NCBI GenBank assembly: GCA_025922945.1
Contig: JAICGW010000005.1
Span: 1-50,767 of the forward strand
DNA: 50,767 nt
Origin: Acidimicrobiia bacterium
GTDB taxonomy: Bacteria > Actinomycetota > Acidimicrobiia > Spongiisociales > ZC4RG35
Reading direction: 5' to 3'
Shown here: in pieces, positions 23,672 through 32,838 of the stretch
How positions within the stretch are numbered: position 1 is the stretch's first letter
How the letters are laid out: every line of letters begins with the position of its first letter
Program-made: the position numbers and the translations under genes
Notes under the pieces: model-generated
What the model saw: only the letters and a program-made list of their open reading frames with translations
Databases searched by the model: none
What the model was told of the DNA's origin: nothing

Positions 23672-26600
23672 CTATCGGCCGCCGATGACGACTATCTCTC
23701 CCTGAGCCGTGGTGGCAAGGACGGCTCCTCGCACCACGACTATCTCCTCCCTGATCGCCGAGCCGGTCTCGAACCGCCAGACCTCGGCCCCGGTGGCGGC
23801 ATCGGCGGCCAGTACCAATCCGTCCTGAGTACCGAGATAAATAAGGTCGTCCGCCAGCACCGGTGGAGTCGTGATGAGATTGTCGGTGGAGAAGACACTT
23901 TCCCAGGGAGATGGCATCTCGATGGGATTGGTCCACAACGCCGGGTCGAGGGAAAGGGCTATCAAGGTTCGCTCCTCGATCAGATACATAGTTTCGGGCG
24001 TCAGGGCCGGGCCGAGGCGGACCGATGTCGAACTGGGATAGAAAGCCGAGTAGCGGGCGGACGGCACTCCGCAAGAGCCGGTCCCGTAGACATGGACCCC
24101 GGGCGGCGATTCGAGCCCGACGAAGACCGCGTCGCCAGTCACGACCGGGCTTGCCAACGCACTTCCGGTCAACTGGACCGGGTTCTCGCACAAAGGTTCT
24201 CCGGTCGCGGCATCGACCAAATAGAGATATCCGTCCCGAGCGACTGCATAGATCACTCCGTCGACCTCGGCCGCTCCGGAGGTGAAGCTCTCGCCACCGG
24301 TGTCAAAAGTCCACAGCGGAACTCCGCTCGCCAGCGTCAGTGCGTGCAGCATCCCCTCGCTGGTGGCGTAAACGACCTTGTCCCCCGTGAGGAGCGGGGC
24401 TCCGCGGGCGCTACCGATCGGGCTCTGCCAGAGCGCAGCGCCGCTTCTCAGGGCGTCGTATCCGTAGGCGATGCCTTCCGTGGTCGAAAAAGTGAGAATC
24501 AAGGCCGACTGCTCACCCTCTCCCACTACCGGCTGTCCGACTGCCAGGTCCGAGGAGATCCGTGCATCTGGTACCACTCTCAGGTTCAGGAGACCGGTTT
24601 GCATCTCGAGGCCGTAGACGAGGTCCTCGTCGGTGCCGAAGTAGACATAAGGGCCAAAGGCGATGGCGGGGGTGATGATGCTGCCGCCGGGTGTATCCCG
24701 CCAGTAGTAGCCGGCCACCTCCCGGAAGCCGCCGGAAGAGAGTCCGGCCCGGCTCGTTCCTCCCCGCACCGGGTAGATGCCGTTCAGCCGCGACTCGGGG
24801 GGCGGTAACTCCGTGTCGTGAATAGCGGCGACCACGGTGGTGGATGGGTTGACCTCGACTGCGCTCGCGGCGGTGGTTGTGGTCGCAGGAGTGAGAAGGT
24901 TGATTGTAAGAGCAGCCGATCCCACGGCGAGCACCGCCACAGCCGCCGCTCCCAATGCCAGTTGCCAACCGGGTCGGCGCCTCGCTCGTCGCGGTCGATG
25001 CAGTCCCGCCGCCCGACGTTGCGCGGGGCTGAGGATGAGGTCGCCGGAAAGACCGGCTGCTGCCATCGCTTGATCGATGCGGGAAAGCAGCAGTTCGTCG
25101 TCTTCGTCCTCGGCTGTCTCCATGGCCGTAGCCACCGCCGGGTTTGACATGAAAGATGGCTCCCAACCAGCCGGGAGCGTCCGGAGCCGGGCCGCGACCG
25201 ATCTCGCTAGCGGGTCTCCCCACAGACCGCCGGCCTCGATCGCTTTGGCGGCCACGACGGAGTTTCCGAGCTGCATCGCCAGAGCCGCCGCCTCGGCGGC
25301 CAGATCTTGATCGCGCCCCCGCCTGGCGCGGGCGATCATCAACTCGACCGCGGCTCCGAACCAGCCGCTCTGCAAGAGCAGGTCACCCAGATCTGCTGCC
25401 CGCTCGGGATCCCAAATATCGGCTAAATCGAGTTGGAGAGCCTCGATGCGACTCCGCCAGCGCAGGCCGTCTCCTCCGGTCGGAGTCGCCGATAGAGCCG
25501 ACTCGACCTCGCTTCGGGCCTCTTCATCGCGGCCAGCGAGGGTAAGCGCCCGGGCTTTCAAATAACGAGTCGCGTTCTCCCAAGCCGGCAGGTGGTCGAG
25601 GGCAACGCGGAGGGCGTCGTCCGCGCTCTCGAGTGCATCGTCGGCCCGATCGAAGATCAAGCCTCCTTCGGCCTCAGCCATCGAGACCAGCATGGAGGCG
25701 GCCTTCGAGCCTGATCGTTCGGCGAGTTCGGCTGCCTGCGCCCCTACTTCCCTCGCCCGTTCCGGCTGGCCGGTCGCATACAGCGTGCGAGCCCAGCAAG
25801 CGAGGTTCGAAGCGAGCGAAGCTTCCCCTTCCAGGGATCCGGCCTGGTCGACGAGGAATGCGAAGTCCATTTCCGCCTTGCCGACGTCGCCCTGATCGAA
25901 CTCGAGCCAAGCGCGGTTGAGACGCCCGTAGAAGCGCTGGACCATCGATCCGTGTTCATCGAGGAGAGCCTCACCTCGCTGGAGGGCAGCGGTGGCCTCG
26001 GCAGCGAAACCGAGTCGCGAGAGCTCCCGACCGTGGAAGGTGAGAAGCGAGCCGAGCTTGGCTGGCTGGTTCAAAGTGGCGGCCACCGACTCGGCCATCG
26101 CTACCCACCGCTCGGCCGCTTGTGGATGCTGACGGTCGTCGGCTACCGCAGCCGCGAAACCCAAGGCGTTGACGAGCTCCTCGCCAGTGAGCAAGCGCAC
26201 CGCGGCTTCGATTTCACGTTGGGAGTCTTCTGATCGGCCCGTCCATCGATAGAGCATCGCCAGCTGCAGTCGAAGCCGGCCCTCGGCCTCCCCGCCTTCG
26301 ATCTCGGCCGCGTCCCGGGCCTGGAGGGCGAGCGCAATAATCTCGGTTCGATCGGCGTCGTGCCGTCGATGCCCGCTATCGAGGGCTTCCTGGCTGAGAA
26401 ACGACCACGCCTCCTCGGCTTTTCCGGCTTCGAGAAGCAGACGACCCTTGACCGCCGGCCCGGCGTCGAGATTTCGGGCAAGCCTCTCGGCGAGGAACGC
26501 GGCCAGCGCCGGTTTCACGTCCACGGCCTTTCCGGGAGCCAGGGCGTAGCCGCGGCCCGTCTCGACGATGTCTCCACTCTCCTCGAGGCGGGCGCTGATG

Positions 26601-26707
26601 TCTCGTATCTCGGCGGGCGTTATGTCGAGGGCGAAGGCCACGGCATTGATCGAAACCGGGACCTGGGCGATTGTCAGGAGAGAAAGCAGATCGGCGTCGG
26701 ATGCCAT
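23672..26707 (-). CDS. Transmembrane protein: winged helix + TPR-like helices + span + PQQ-type beta-propeller
   Basis: The 1011-residue protein has an unusual layout. Residues 1-60 resemble a small winged-helix domain (SLLTIAQVPVSINAVAFALD..., then a wing GRGYALAPG). About 60-480 are Ala/Glu/Leu-rich helical pairs of TPR type (for example WAMAESVAATLNQPAKLG-like units and GRDEEARSEVESAL). A basic stretch RRPRRARRRPGW precedes one span, LALGAAAVAVLAVGSAALTI (about 583-603), followed by a Thr-rich linker and repeated propeller blades (VYFGTDEDLVYGLEMQTG, VVYATSEGMLHALTLASG, YLYLVDAATGEP, LIYLGTQDGLVLAADAATG). The propeller lies outside. It could be a sensor or scaffold. Start ATG 26707 avoids a non-protein-like extension to 26755. 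Family unknown. Confidence 0.78.
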   Translation of the reverse strand: MASDADLLSLLTIAQVPVSINAVAFALDITPAEIRDISARLEESGDIVETGRGYALAPGKAVDVKPALAAFLAERLARNLDAGPAVKGRLLLEAGKAEEAWSFLSQEALDSGHRRHDADRTEIIALALQARDAAEIEGGEAEGRLRLQLAMLYRWTGRSEDSQREIEAAVRLLTGEELVNALGFAAAVADDRQHPQAAERWVAMAESVAATLNQPAKLGSLLTFHGRELSRLGFAAEATAALQRGEALLDEHGSMVQRFYGRLNRAWLEFDQGDVGKAEMDFAFLVDQAGSLEGEASLASNLACWARTLYATGQPERAREVGAQAAELAERSGSKAASMLVSMAEAEGGLIFDRADDALESADDALRVALDHLPAWENATRYLKARALTLAGRDEEARSEVESALSATPTGGDGLRWRSRIEALQLDLADIWDPERAADLGDLLLQSGWFGAAVELMIARARRGRDQDLAAEAAALAMQLGNSVVAAKAIEAGGLWGDPLARSVAARLRTLPAGWEPSFMSNPAVATAMETAEDEDDELLLSRIDQAMAAAGLSGDLILSPAQRRAAGLHRPRRARRRPGWQLALGAAAVAVLAVGSAALTINLLTPATTTTAASAVEVNPSTTVVAAIHDTELPPPESRLNGIYPVRGGTSRAGLSSGGFREVAGYYWRDTPGGSIITPAIAFGPYVYFGTDEDLVYGLEMQTGLLNLRVVPDARISSDLAVGQPVVGEGEQSALILTFSTTEGIAYGYDALRSGAALWQSPIGSARGAPLLTGDKVVYATSEGMLHALTLASGVPLWTFDTGGESFTSGAAEVDGVIYAVARDGYLYLVDAATGEPLCENPVQLTGSALASPVVTGDAVFVGLESPPGVHVYGTGSCGVPSARYSAFYPSSTSVRLGPALTPETMYLIEERTLIALSLDPALWTNPIEMPSPWESVFSTDNLITTPPVLADDLIYLGTQDGLVLAADAATGAEVWRFETGSAIREEIVVVRGAVLATTAQGEIVVIGGR

Positions 26708-26742
26708 GGCGGCGAAAGTGTGCCACAAGGCGCCCTCTCGGG

Positions 26743-26773
26743 CCCAGAAGGGCACCCTTTAACCCCAGAAGGG
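26743..26773. repeat. Direct repeat CCCAGAAGGG x2, 21 bp apart
   Basis: Identical copies at 26743-26752 and 26764-26773, spaced exactly two helical turns. Each copy is itself a near-palindrome. They lie between the divergent start of the propeller protein (26707) and herA (26831), the place expected for a dimeric regulator. Confidence 0.6.
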
Positions 26774-26817
26774 AGGTTCCGGAGCGGGAGGTACCCGATT
26801 CTGTCGGACCCCTTTGA

Positions 26818-26823
26818 TAGCCT
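26818..26823 (+). promoter_or_regulatory. -10 box for the herA-sbcD-sbcC-nurA operon (leaderless pattern)
   Basis: TAGCCT, followed by 7 bases and then GTG 26831. It fixes the herA start within a long open frame that reaches back to 26360. Confidence 0.55.
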
Positions 26824-26830
26824 CGATGGG

Positions 26831-28513
26831 GTGGATGGAGATGGGACTGTGCCGGCCGCGGTAGGCCGGGTAATCGGGACTGAGGATGCCACCCCGCTCG
26901 AGTTCTGGGTGGGGGTTGGCCCCGATCGGTTCCTCCAACTCGATGACGTGGTGGCGCTTTCCCGGGTCCTACCGGGCGGCCAGATCGTCCATATATATGG
27001 GATCGTCTCGCAGGTGCGGGCCCGCTACGAAGGGGCCACCTTTGACTCCGATGTCTTCCTGATCGAGAACGGGCTCTTGCCGGCCGAGGTGTTCGAGACC
27101 GCCCAGGTCACGGCGACCCGTTTCGAGCCCGAGGTTTTTGTGCCCCCTCGGCCCGGCCAGGAAGTGGCGGTGGCGGCGGGAGCGGACCGGGACCGAGCCC
27201 TGTTTTTCGATCGGATGACAGAGCGGCTGCCGGTGGGGCTGTCACGCAACGGCGAACCCCTTTTTGTCAACCTGGAGTTCCTCGACGGGCGGAGGGGGGC
27301 GCACGTCAACATCTCCGGGATCAGCGGGGTGGCAACCAAGACCACCTACGCCACGTTCCTGCTCCACTCGCTTTTCACTTCGGGAGTGCTGGGGAATCGA
27401 ACGGTCAACACCAAAGCCTTGATCTTCAACGTCAAGGGCGAGGACCTCCTCTTCCTCGACAAGCCCAATATCGTTCTCGAGGACGAAGACTCGCTTCTGT
27501 ACGGCAAGCTCGGTCTGCCGGCCGAAGCCTTCCGCTCTTTTCAGATCTTCGCTCCACCACGGCGCGGCGCCGGGGTGGTCGTTCCCGACGTCAGCAGTCG
27601 CACCAACGGCGTCACGCCCTTCTTCTGGACCATCGAGGAGTTCTGCCACGAGGACCTGCTGCCGTTCCTTTTTGCGGAGTCAGAGGACGAGCGCGCCCAC
27701 TACACCATGGTCATCTACAACGTCACGACCCAGCTCCGGCAGGCGATTCCGATCGGTGAGGGAGCGGTGCGGATCGAGGGCGAGGAAGTCCGCACCTTCC
27801 GCCAGCTCGTCGACGTAATCAACGATCGTGTGCAAAACGATCAGACTTGGGCCGGACCAGCCATCGGCCTGGGAACCATCAACGCCTTCATCCGTCGCCT
27901 GGCGGCCGCCCAACGTCACGTGGAGCAGCTGATCCGAGGCGACCAGTCGGCGCCGGACCGCAACCGCATCAGCCTCGACCATCAGGTGACGGTGGTGGAC
28001 ATCCACAACCTCCACGACCGGGCCAAGCGGTTCGTGGTCGGGGTCACCATTCGCAAGGCGTTCGAGGAGAAGGAGCGGGCCGGCCAGTCGAACGAGATGC
28101 TGTTCCTGGTTTTGGACGAGCTCAACAAATACGCTCCCCGGGAGGGATCGAGCCCAATCAAAGAGATCCTCCTCGATGTCGCCGAGCGGGGGCGCAGTCT
28201 GGGCGTGATTCTCATCGGTGCACAGCAGACCGCGAGCGAGGTCGAGCGCCGGATAATCGCCAACAGCGCCATCCGGGTGGTGGGTAGGCTCGATCCGGCG
28301 GAGGCAGCGCGGGAGGAGTACGGGTTCCTGCCCTCGGTTCATCGCCAGCGGGCCACGATCATCAAGCCGGGGACGATGCTTCTGTCCCAGCCCGAGTTGC
28401 CCATCCCGCTCGTGCTCGAGTTCCCCTTCCCGGCCTGGGCCACCCGGGCTTCGGAGGCGGGGCTAGCGGCCGAGGACCTCGTCCTCGCCGATCCCTTCGC
28501 CGGATTGGATTGA
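26831..28513 (+). CDS. herA: HerA-type hexameric DNA translocase/ATPase
   Basis: HerA is a FtsK/HerA-superfamily hexamer that pumps DNA during end resection together with the nuclease NurA and Mre11-Rad50. From GTG 26831 the 560-residue protein begins with a HAS-barrel-like domain (about 10-100). The ATPase core has the P-loop region ISGISGVATKTTYATFLL (161-178; Lys170-Thr171), then ALIFNVKGEDLLFLD, Walker B LFLVLDELNKYAP (Asp429-Glu430), a sensor-like LIGAQQTASEVERRIIANSAIRVVG and the arginine-finger region. The residue before the P-loop lysine is Thr rather than Gly, a form I recall from bacterial DUF87 proteins. It is the first gene of the operon; sbcD starts one base after its stop. Confidence 0.87.
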   Translation: MDGDGTVPAAVGRVIGTEDATPLEFWVGVGPDRFLQLDDVVALSRVLPGGQIVHIYGIVSQVRARYEGATFDSDVFLIENGLLPAEVFETAQVTATRFEPEVFVPPRPGQEVAVAAGADRDRALFFDRMTERLPVGLSRNGEPLFVNLEFLDGRRGAHVNISGISGVATKTTYATFLLHSLFTSGVLGNRTVNTKALIFNVKGEDLLFLDKPNIVLEDEDSLLYGKLGLPAEAFRSFQIFAPPRRGAGVVVPDVSSRTNGVTPFFWTIEEFCHEDLLPFLFAESEDERAHYTMVIYNVTTQLRQAIPIGEGAVRIEGEEVRTFRQLVDVINDRVQNDQTWAGPAIGLGTINAFIRRLAAAQRHVEQLIRGDQSAPDRNRISLDHQVTVVDIHNLHDRAKRFVVGVTIRKAFEEKERAGQSNEMLFLVLDELNKYAPREGSSPIKEILLDVAERGRSLGVILIGAQQTASEVERRIIANSAIRVVGRLDPAEAAREEYGFLPSVHRQRATIIKPGTMLLSQPELPIPLVLEFPFPAWATRASEAGLAAEDLVLADPFAGLD

Positions 28514-28514
28514 G

Positions 28515-29636
28515 GTGAAGGTCCTCCACACCGCCGACTGGCACGTCGGGCGGACGATTCGTGGCCTGTCGCGGGAGGAGGAACACCGCGCCGTACTTGG
28601 AGAGATTGCCACCCTGGCCGAGGCCGAGAAGGTCGATCTCATCCTCATCACCGGCGACATCTTCGACGCCTCCACCCCCAGTCCCTCCGCCGAAGAGATC
28701 GTCTACCGGGCGCTCCTGGCCCTAGCCGAGGTAGGGCCGGTGGTGATCGTCGCCGGCAATCATGACAACCCGAGCCGACTTCGTGCCGTCGCCCCGTTGC
28801 TCAGGCTGGGGCGAGTCCAGGTGGGGGCGGGTGTGGAGCGAGACGGCGTCCTCGAGTTCCCAGACCTTGCCACCCGGGTGGTCATGGTGCCCTTTATCTC
28901 GAAGAAGGGCATCGTACGAGCCGAGCAGATCCTTTCCCTCGACAGCACCGAGCTTCGGGGCGAATACTCCGAAAGGGTGCAACAGGTCATCGCCAGCCTC
29001 TGCTCGGGGCTCGCCGCCGATTCCGTGAACATCCTCGCCGGTCATCTCATGGTCCACGGGGGCCAGACCGGCGGCGGCGAGCGGGCGGTTCATCTCTTCG
29101 ACTATGCCATTCCCACCGCCTCCTTCCCGAGCCACTTCCAATATGTCGCCCTCGGTCACCTCCACCGGCCGCAGAAGATCGCCGCTCCCATGCCGCTCTG
29201 GTATGCCGGCTCGCCCCTCCAACTCGACTTCGGAGAAGGCGAAGACCGCAAGGCCGTCCTCCTGGTCACGGCTGAACCGGGCTTGCCGGCACGGGTCGAG
29301 ACGCGGTACTTGCAGGCGGGTCGGAGGCTCCGCACCCTGCGGGGCAAGCTCGACCAGATCCGCGAGATCGAAGTTGGCGACGACTTCCTCCGCATCGACC
29401 TCGACGAGCCCCTCCGGGTCGGTTTGCTTGAAGAGGTGCGGGAGGTCTTCCCCAATGCCGTCGACATCCGGCTGCTGTCGCCGGCGCGTACCGGGGCCGG
29501 CTCGGCACCGACTCGGATTGGCCGCCCGCCCTCGGAGTTGTTTGCCGACTACCTGTCCGGGCGAGGGATCGACGATGAGCGCCTCAACGCCCTCTTCGCC
29601 GAGCTCGTCGCTGAGGCGCAAGAGCCGGTCGGATGA
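28515..29636 (+). CDS. sbcD: SbcD/Mre11-type nuclease subunit
   Basis: SbcD is the bacterial Mre11: a Mn-dependent 3'-5' exonuclease and endonuclease that works with the ATPase SbcC on blocked or hairpin DNA ends. The 373-residue protein has all phosphoesterase motifs: HTADWHVG, ITGDIFDAS, VVIVAGNHDNPSRL, ILAGHLMVHGG and YVALGHLHRPQ. GTG 28515 is one base downstream of the herA stop; the end overlaps sbcC in an ATGA. Length is normal for SbcD. Confidence 0.94.
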   Translation: MKVLHTADWHVGRTIRGLSREEEHRAVLGEIATLAEAEKVDLILITGDIFDASTPSPSAEEIVYRALLALAEVGPVVIVAGNHDNPSRLRAVAPLLRLGRVQVGAGVERDGVLEFPDLATRVVMVPFISKKGIVRAEQILSLDSTELRGEYSERVQQVIASLCSGLAADSVNILAGHLMVHGGQTGGGERAVHLFDYAIPTASFPSHFQYVALGHLHRPQKIAAPMPLWYAGSPLQLDFGEGEDRKAVLLVTAEPGLPARVETRYLQAGRRLRTLRGKLDQIREIEVGDDFLRIDLDEPLRVGLLEEVREVFPNAVDIRLLSPARTGAGSAPTRIGRPPSELFADYLSGRGIDDERLNALFAELVAEAQEPVG

Positions 29637-31933
29637 GACCGCTCACTCTTACGCTCAAAGGCTTCGGGATCTTTTCCGAGCCCACGGTCGTCGATTTCAC
29701 CGACGCCGAACTCTTCGCCCTCACCGGGCCGACCGGATCAGGAAAGACGACCATCCTCGACGGGATTTGCTTCGCCCTTTATGGCGCAGTCCCCCGCCAT
29801 GGGGAAGGGGCGGTGGCGCCGATCGTGAACCAGCAGGCGAACGAGGCCACGGTCGGCCTCACTTTCTCCGTGCACGACCAGACCTATCAAGTGGCACGGC
29901 GGGTCCGAAAGTCAGAGAAGGGGAAGGGCGCCAGCACTGGCGAGGCCAGCCTCGAACGGGACGGCACGGTGCTGGCGGTGGGGGCCACGAATGTCACCGT
30001 CAACATCGAGAAGCTGCTCGGGCTCGATTTCAGCCAGTTCACGACCTGCGTCATGGTGCCTCAGGGTGAGTTCGCCCGCTTCCTGCACGAACAGCCTCGC
30101 CATCGCCAATCGCTCCTGTCGGCGATCCTCGACCTCGGGCTCTACGACGTCGTGGCCAGCCTTGCCTCGGGCCGGGCTAAGGAAGCCGACGGCCGGCTGG
30201 CGGTCCACGCGTCTCGCCTGGCGGAGCTAGCCCGGATCACGGACGTCGATCTCGAATCGCTCAAGACCCGAAGAAAGGAGCTGGAGACACTTGCCACCCG
30301 GCTGGCCACTGCCTTTACCCGCGTGGAAGAACTGCGGGTCCGCCACGCCCGGGCCATCAGCGTCGAGGAGGAGGCGATGGCAGCGCACAATCACCTCACC
30401 GGGCTGACGCCGCCGACGGGATGGACGAAACTAAGCGCGGAGGCGGCGGCGCTCGCCGCGCAAGAGGCCGCGGCCCGGGTCGAATTCGAGCAGGCAACCG
30501 CCCGACATGCGGACCTGGCAACCGTTGCGTGGCCGGCCCGCAGCCAGGTCGAGCGTTTCATCAAGGCCCGCAAAGAGCTCGCTGTCGTTATCGAACAGAA
30601 AAGCGAATTCGAAGCAGCACTGACCGAGCAAACGACTATCGCAGCTCAAGCACGAGATGACTTTGAGGCCGAGGTGGCGGCAGACCGAGCCGCACATCTC
30701 CGCCTCGGGCTGAAAGTGGGGGATTCCTGCCCGGTCTGCGGCGAAAAAATCAAGAAGCTTGCCCCCTCGGCGAAGGCCGGCGCACATGCCAAGCAGATCG
30801 AGAAGGCTCGCAAGCTCGCCGAGGCTGCCAGTAAGGCGTTGGGAGCCCTGCAAGGGAAAGTGGCCGAGGCGATCACGAGGCAGGGAGCGCTCGAATCCGA
30901 GCTCGAAGGGGTAGCGATGGCCCCAGAGCTTTCGGAACAGCTGCAAGCAATCGTGGCCCACGAGGAAGCGCTCGACTCTCTGCGCTCAAGATTGGCGGCA
31001 GCGCAGGCACATAGTGAGCACCTTCGCAAAGAGCGCGCCCAGCTCGATATCAAGACATTGAAGCTGCGCACCGAGCTGGGCGAGCGGGTGTCGAAGTTGG
31101 GCTCACTCGATCCCCCGTTGCTCGACCTCGGTCAACCGACTGCCGCCTGGGAGGTGTTGCTCGCCTGGCGCGACCAGAAGCTTCCCGAAGTTGCCCAGAG
31201 AGTGCAGGACGCCAAGACCGAAGTCAGCGAAGCCGGCGCACGGGTCGATGCGGCGGTGGCAGAAATCGTCGAGGACCTGACTGAGGTTGGGCTGCCAAAA
31301 GACATCGGTCCTGCCCGGGAGACCATCGCCGCGGCGCTGGCTGAGCTCGGCCGTGACATCAAAAGCGTCGAGGAAGCTCGAGAGGAAACCGAACGGGTCG
31401 CCGCGGAGCGGGACATGGCGATGACTCAGAGGGACGTGGCGAAGAAGCTCGCCTCCGAGCTCGCCGCCAACAAGTTCAAGAAGTGGATCTTCGATGAGGT
31501 ATTCGCCGCGCTCGTCGCCGGGGCCAACCTGCGGCTCACCGCCCTGACTTCGGGTCAGTACGAATTGACCGTGACCAACAACGACTTCGAGGTAATCGAC
31601 CGCTTCGCGGCCGATCATCGCCGTGGCGTCAAGTCGCTTTCCGGCGGCGAGACTTTTCTCGTCTCCCTCGCCATGGCGGTGGCGCTGGCCGACGAAGTGG
31701 CGGCGGCCGCTGGACATCGGGTGGCCCTCGACTCCTTGTTCCTCGACGAAGGGTTTGGCACGTTGGACAACGAGTCCCTCGAGGTAGTCGGTCGGGTGAT
31801 CGCCGACCTCGGCGAGGGTGGGAAGATGGTCGGGATCGTCACCCATGTCGAAGAGTTGGCCGCCCAGATGCCAGTTCGCTACGAGGTGCGCCGGGTGGGG
31901 AATGCGGCCAAGGTGACGCAGGTGAGCGAGTGA
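29633..31933 (+). CDS. sbcC: SbcC/Rad50-type SMC ATPase subunit
   Basis: The 766-residue protein has the Rad50 layout: N-terminal LTGPTGSGKTTILDGI (Walker A), a Q-loop region ending MVPQGEFARFLHE, a first coiled coil, the zinc hook DSCPVCGEKI near residue 365, a second coiled coil, then signature LSGGETFLVSLAMAVALAD, Walker B SLFLDEGFGTLD and an H-loop. The coiled coils are shorter than in E. coli SbcC (1048 residues), so the molecule is compact. It overlaps both neighbours (ATGA with sbcD, GTGA with nurA). Confidence 0.94.
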   Translation: MRPLTLTLKGFGIFSEPTVVDFTDAELFALTGPTGSGKTTILDGICFALYGAVPRHGEGAVAPIVNQQANEATVGLTFSVHDQTYQVARRVRKSEKGKGASTGEASLERDGTVLAVGATNVTVNIEKLLGLDFSQFTTCVMVPQGEFARFLHEQPRHRQSLLSAILDLGLYDVVASLASGRAKEADGRLAVHASRLAELARITDVDLESLKTRRKELETLATRLATAFTRVEELRVRHARAISVEEEAMAAHNHLTGLTPPTGWTKLSAEAAALAAQEAAARVEFEQATARHADLATVAWPARSQVERFIKARKELAVVIEQKSEFEAALTEQTTIAAQARDDFEAEVAADRAAHLRLGLKVGDSCPVCGEKIKKLAPSAKAGAHAKQIEKARKLAEAASKALGALQGKVAEAITRQGALESELEGVAMAPELSEQLQAIVAHEEALDSLRSRLAAAQAHSEHLRKERAQLDIKTLKLRTELGERVSKLGSLDPPLLDLGQPTAAWEVLLAWRDQKLPEVAQRVQDAKTEVSEAGARVDAAVAEIVEDLTEVGLPKDIGPARETIAAALAELGRDIKSVEEAREETERVAAERDMAMTQRDVAKKLASELAANKFKKWIFDEVFAALVAGANLRLTALTSGQYELTVTNNDFEVIDRFAADHRRGVKSLSGGETFLVSLAMAVALADEVAAAAGHRVALDSLFLDEGFGTLDNESLEVVGRVIADLGEGGKMVGIVTHVEELAAQMPVRYEVRRVGNAAKVTQVSE

Positions 31934-32838
31934 GGTTCTCGGTCCAGGGATGGGCCGCCGACTACGGACCACCGGCCGGTCTCGAGCTTGAAGAGGGTGC
32001 GACGATCGACCCCAATGTCGAGGTCGACGAGCGCCAATGGTCGCCTCTTCCGGTGTCGGCTCAGCCGGCAGAGGAGGCGCTGTTCGTCGACGGAGTGCGC
32101 CGGGTAGACGCCAATCTGTGGATCGAGAGCGACGAGGGGATCCCGGTGCTGGCTTTGGCGGCGAGCTACGCGGCAGGGGCGGTGTTGAGCAATCACAAAG
32201 CGATCGTCGTGAGAGAGGAGGTGAGGCGGGGAATCTTCACTTCGGCTCGTAACTCGGAGCCGGTCGAGACGACACACGGTGGCTATCAGGTGCACCTCAC
32301 CGAAGGTGAATCTCCGGAGAAATTGTGGCTGGGGCTGCAGTCGCAGATGTCGGTGCTGGAAGGAGTCGTCGCCAGCACGTACGCGGACGTGCCCCTGATC
32401 GTTGTCGACGGTCCGCTTTCGCACAAAAAACATGTCCCCGCCGCGGTTGGGTACATCAAGACCCAACATGTCCACTACCTGCCCGAGCACCTGCGTCCGA
32501 TCCTGACTCGACTGGCGGCGGGGGAAAGGACGCCGTTGTTTCTCATCGGAGGTGGAGGCTGGAACCGCCTCTCCTGGTATGCGAAATTGCCGCTCAAAGG
32601 ATCGAGCATCATCGACGGGCTGATCCGGGCCGAGATTGGTTCGACGGACGTCGCCGCCGCGCGACAAGTGGCCGACCTCACCACCGCCACCATCGTTCGC
32701 TTCGCCTCCGAGGGCCACAAGGAATCGCGGGCGCCGCAAAATCTCTACCCGATTGGAGGTCTCGAGCGACGGCTTCGACACATGCTTGGCGACCGCGAAA
32801 TGATGGTGCGAGGATTGCGTCTCGCGGCGGGAAACTAG
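31930..32838 (+). CDS. nurA: NurA-domain 5'-3' nuclease
   Basis: NurA partners HerA to resect DNA ends. The 302-residue protein shows the two aspartate motifs of the NurA domain: ALFVDGVRRVDANLWI (Asp54, and Asp60) and VPLIVVDGPLSHKKH (Asp160), followed by VGYIKTQHVHYLP with conserved basic and aromatic residues. The RNase-H-like fold is implied. NurA is poorly conserved, so the call relies on these motifs together with the position next to herA, sbcD and sbcC. It starts with a GTGA overlap on the sbcC stop, closing a four-gene operon. Confidence 0.8.
   Translation: MRFSVQGWAADYGPPAGLELEEGATIDPNVEVDERQWSPLPVSAQPAEEALFVDGVRRVDANLWIESDEGIPVLALAASYAAGAVLSNHKAIVVREEVRRGIFTSARNSEPVETTHGGYQVHLTEGESPEKLWLGLQSQMSVLEGVVASTYADVPLIVVDGPLSHKKHVPAAVGYIKTQHVHYLPEHLRPILTRLAAGERTPLFLIGGGGWNRLSWYAKLPLKGSSIIDGLIRAEIGSTDVAAARQVADLTTATIVRFASEGHKESRAPQNLYPIGGLERRLRHMLGDREMMVRGLRLAAGN

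Noticed and set aside
23672-26707. PQQ-dependent alcohol dehydrogenase
   Set aside because: The propeller has PQQ-type blades only as a repeat fold; it lacks the catalytic domain context and is attached to a winged helix and TPR-like region.
26360-26830. N-terminal extension of the herA frame
   Set aside because: This part is antisense to the propeller protein gene and not protein-like; a spaced -10 box supports GTG 26831.
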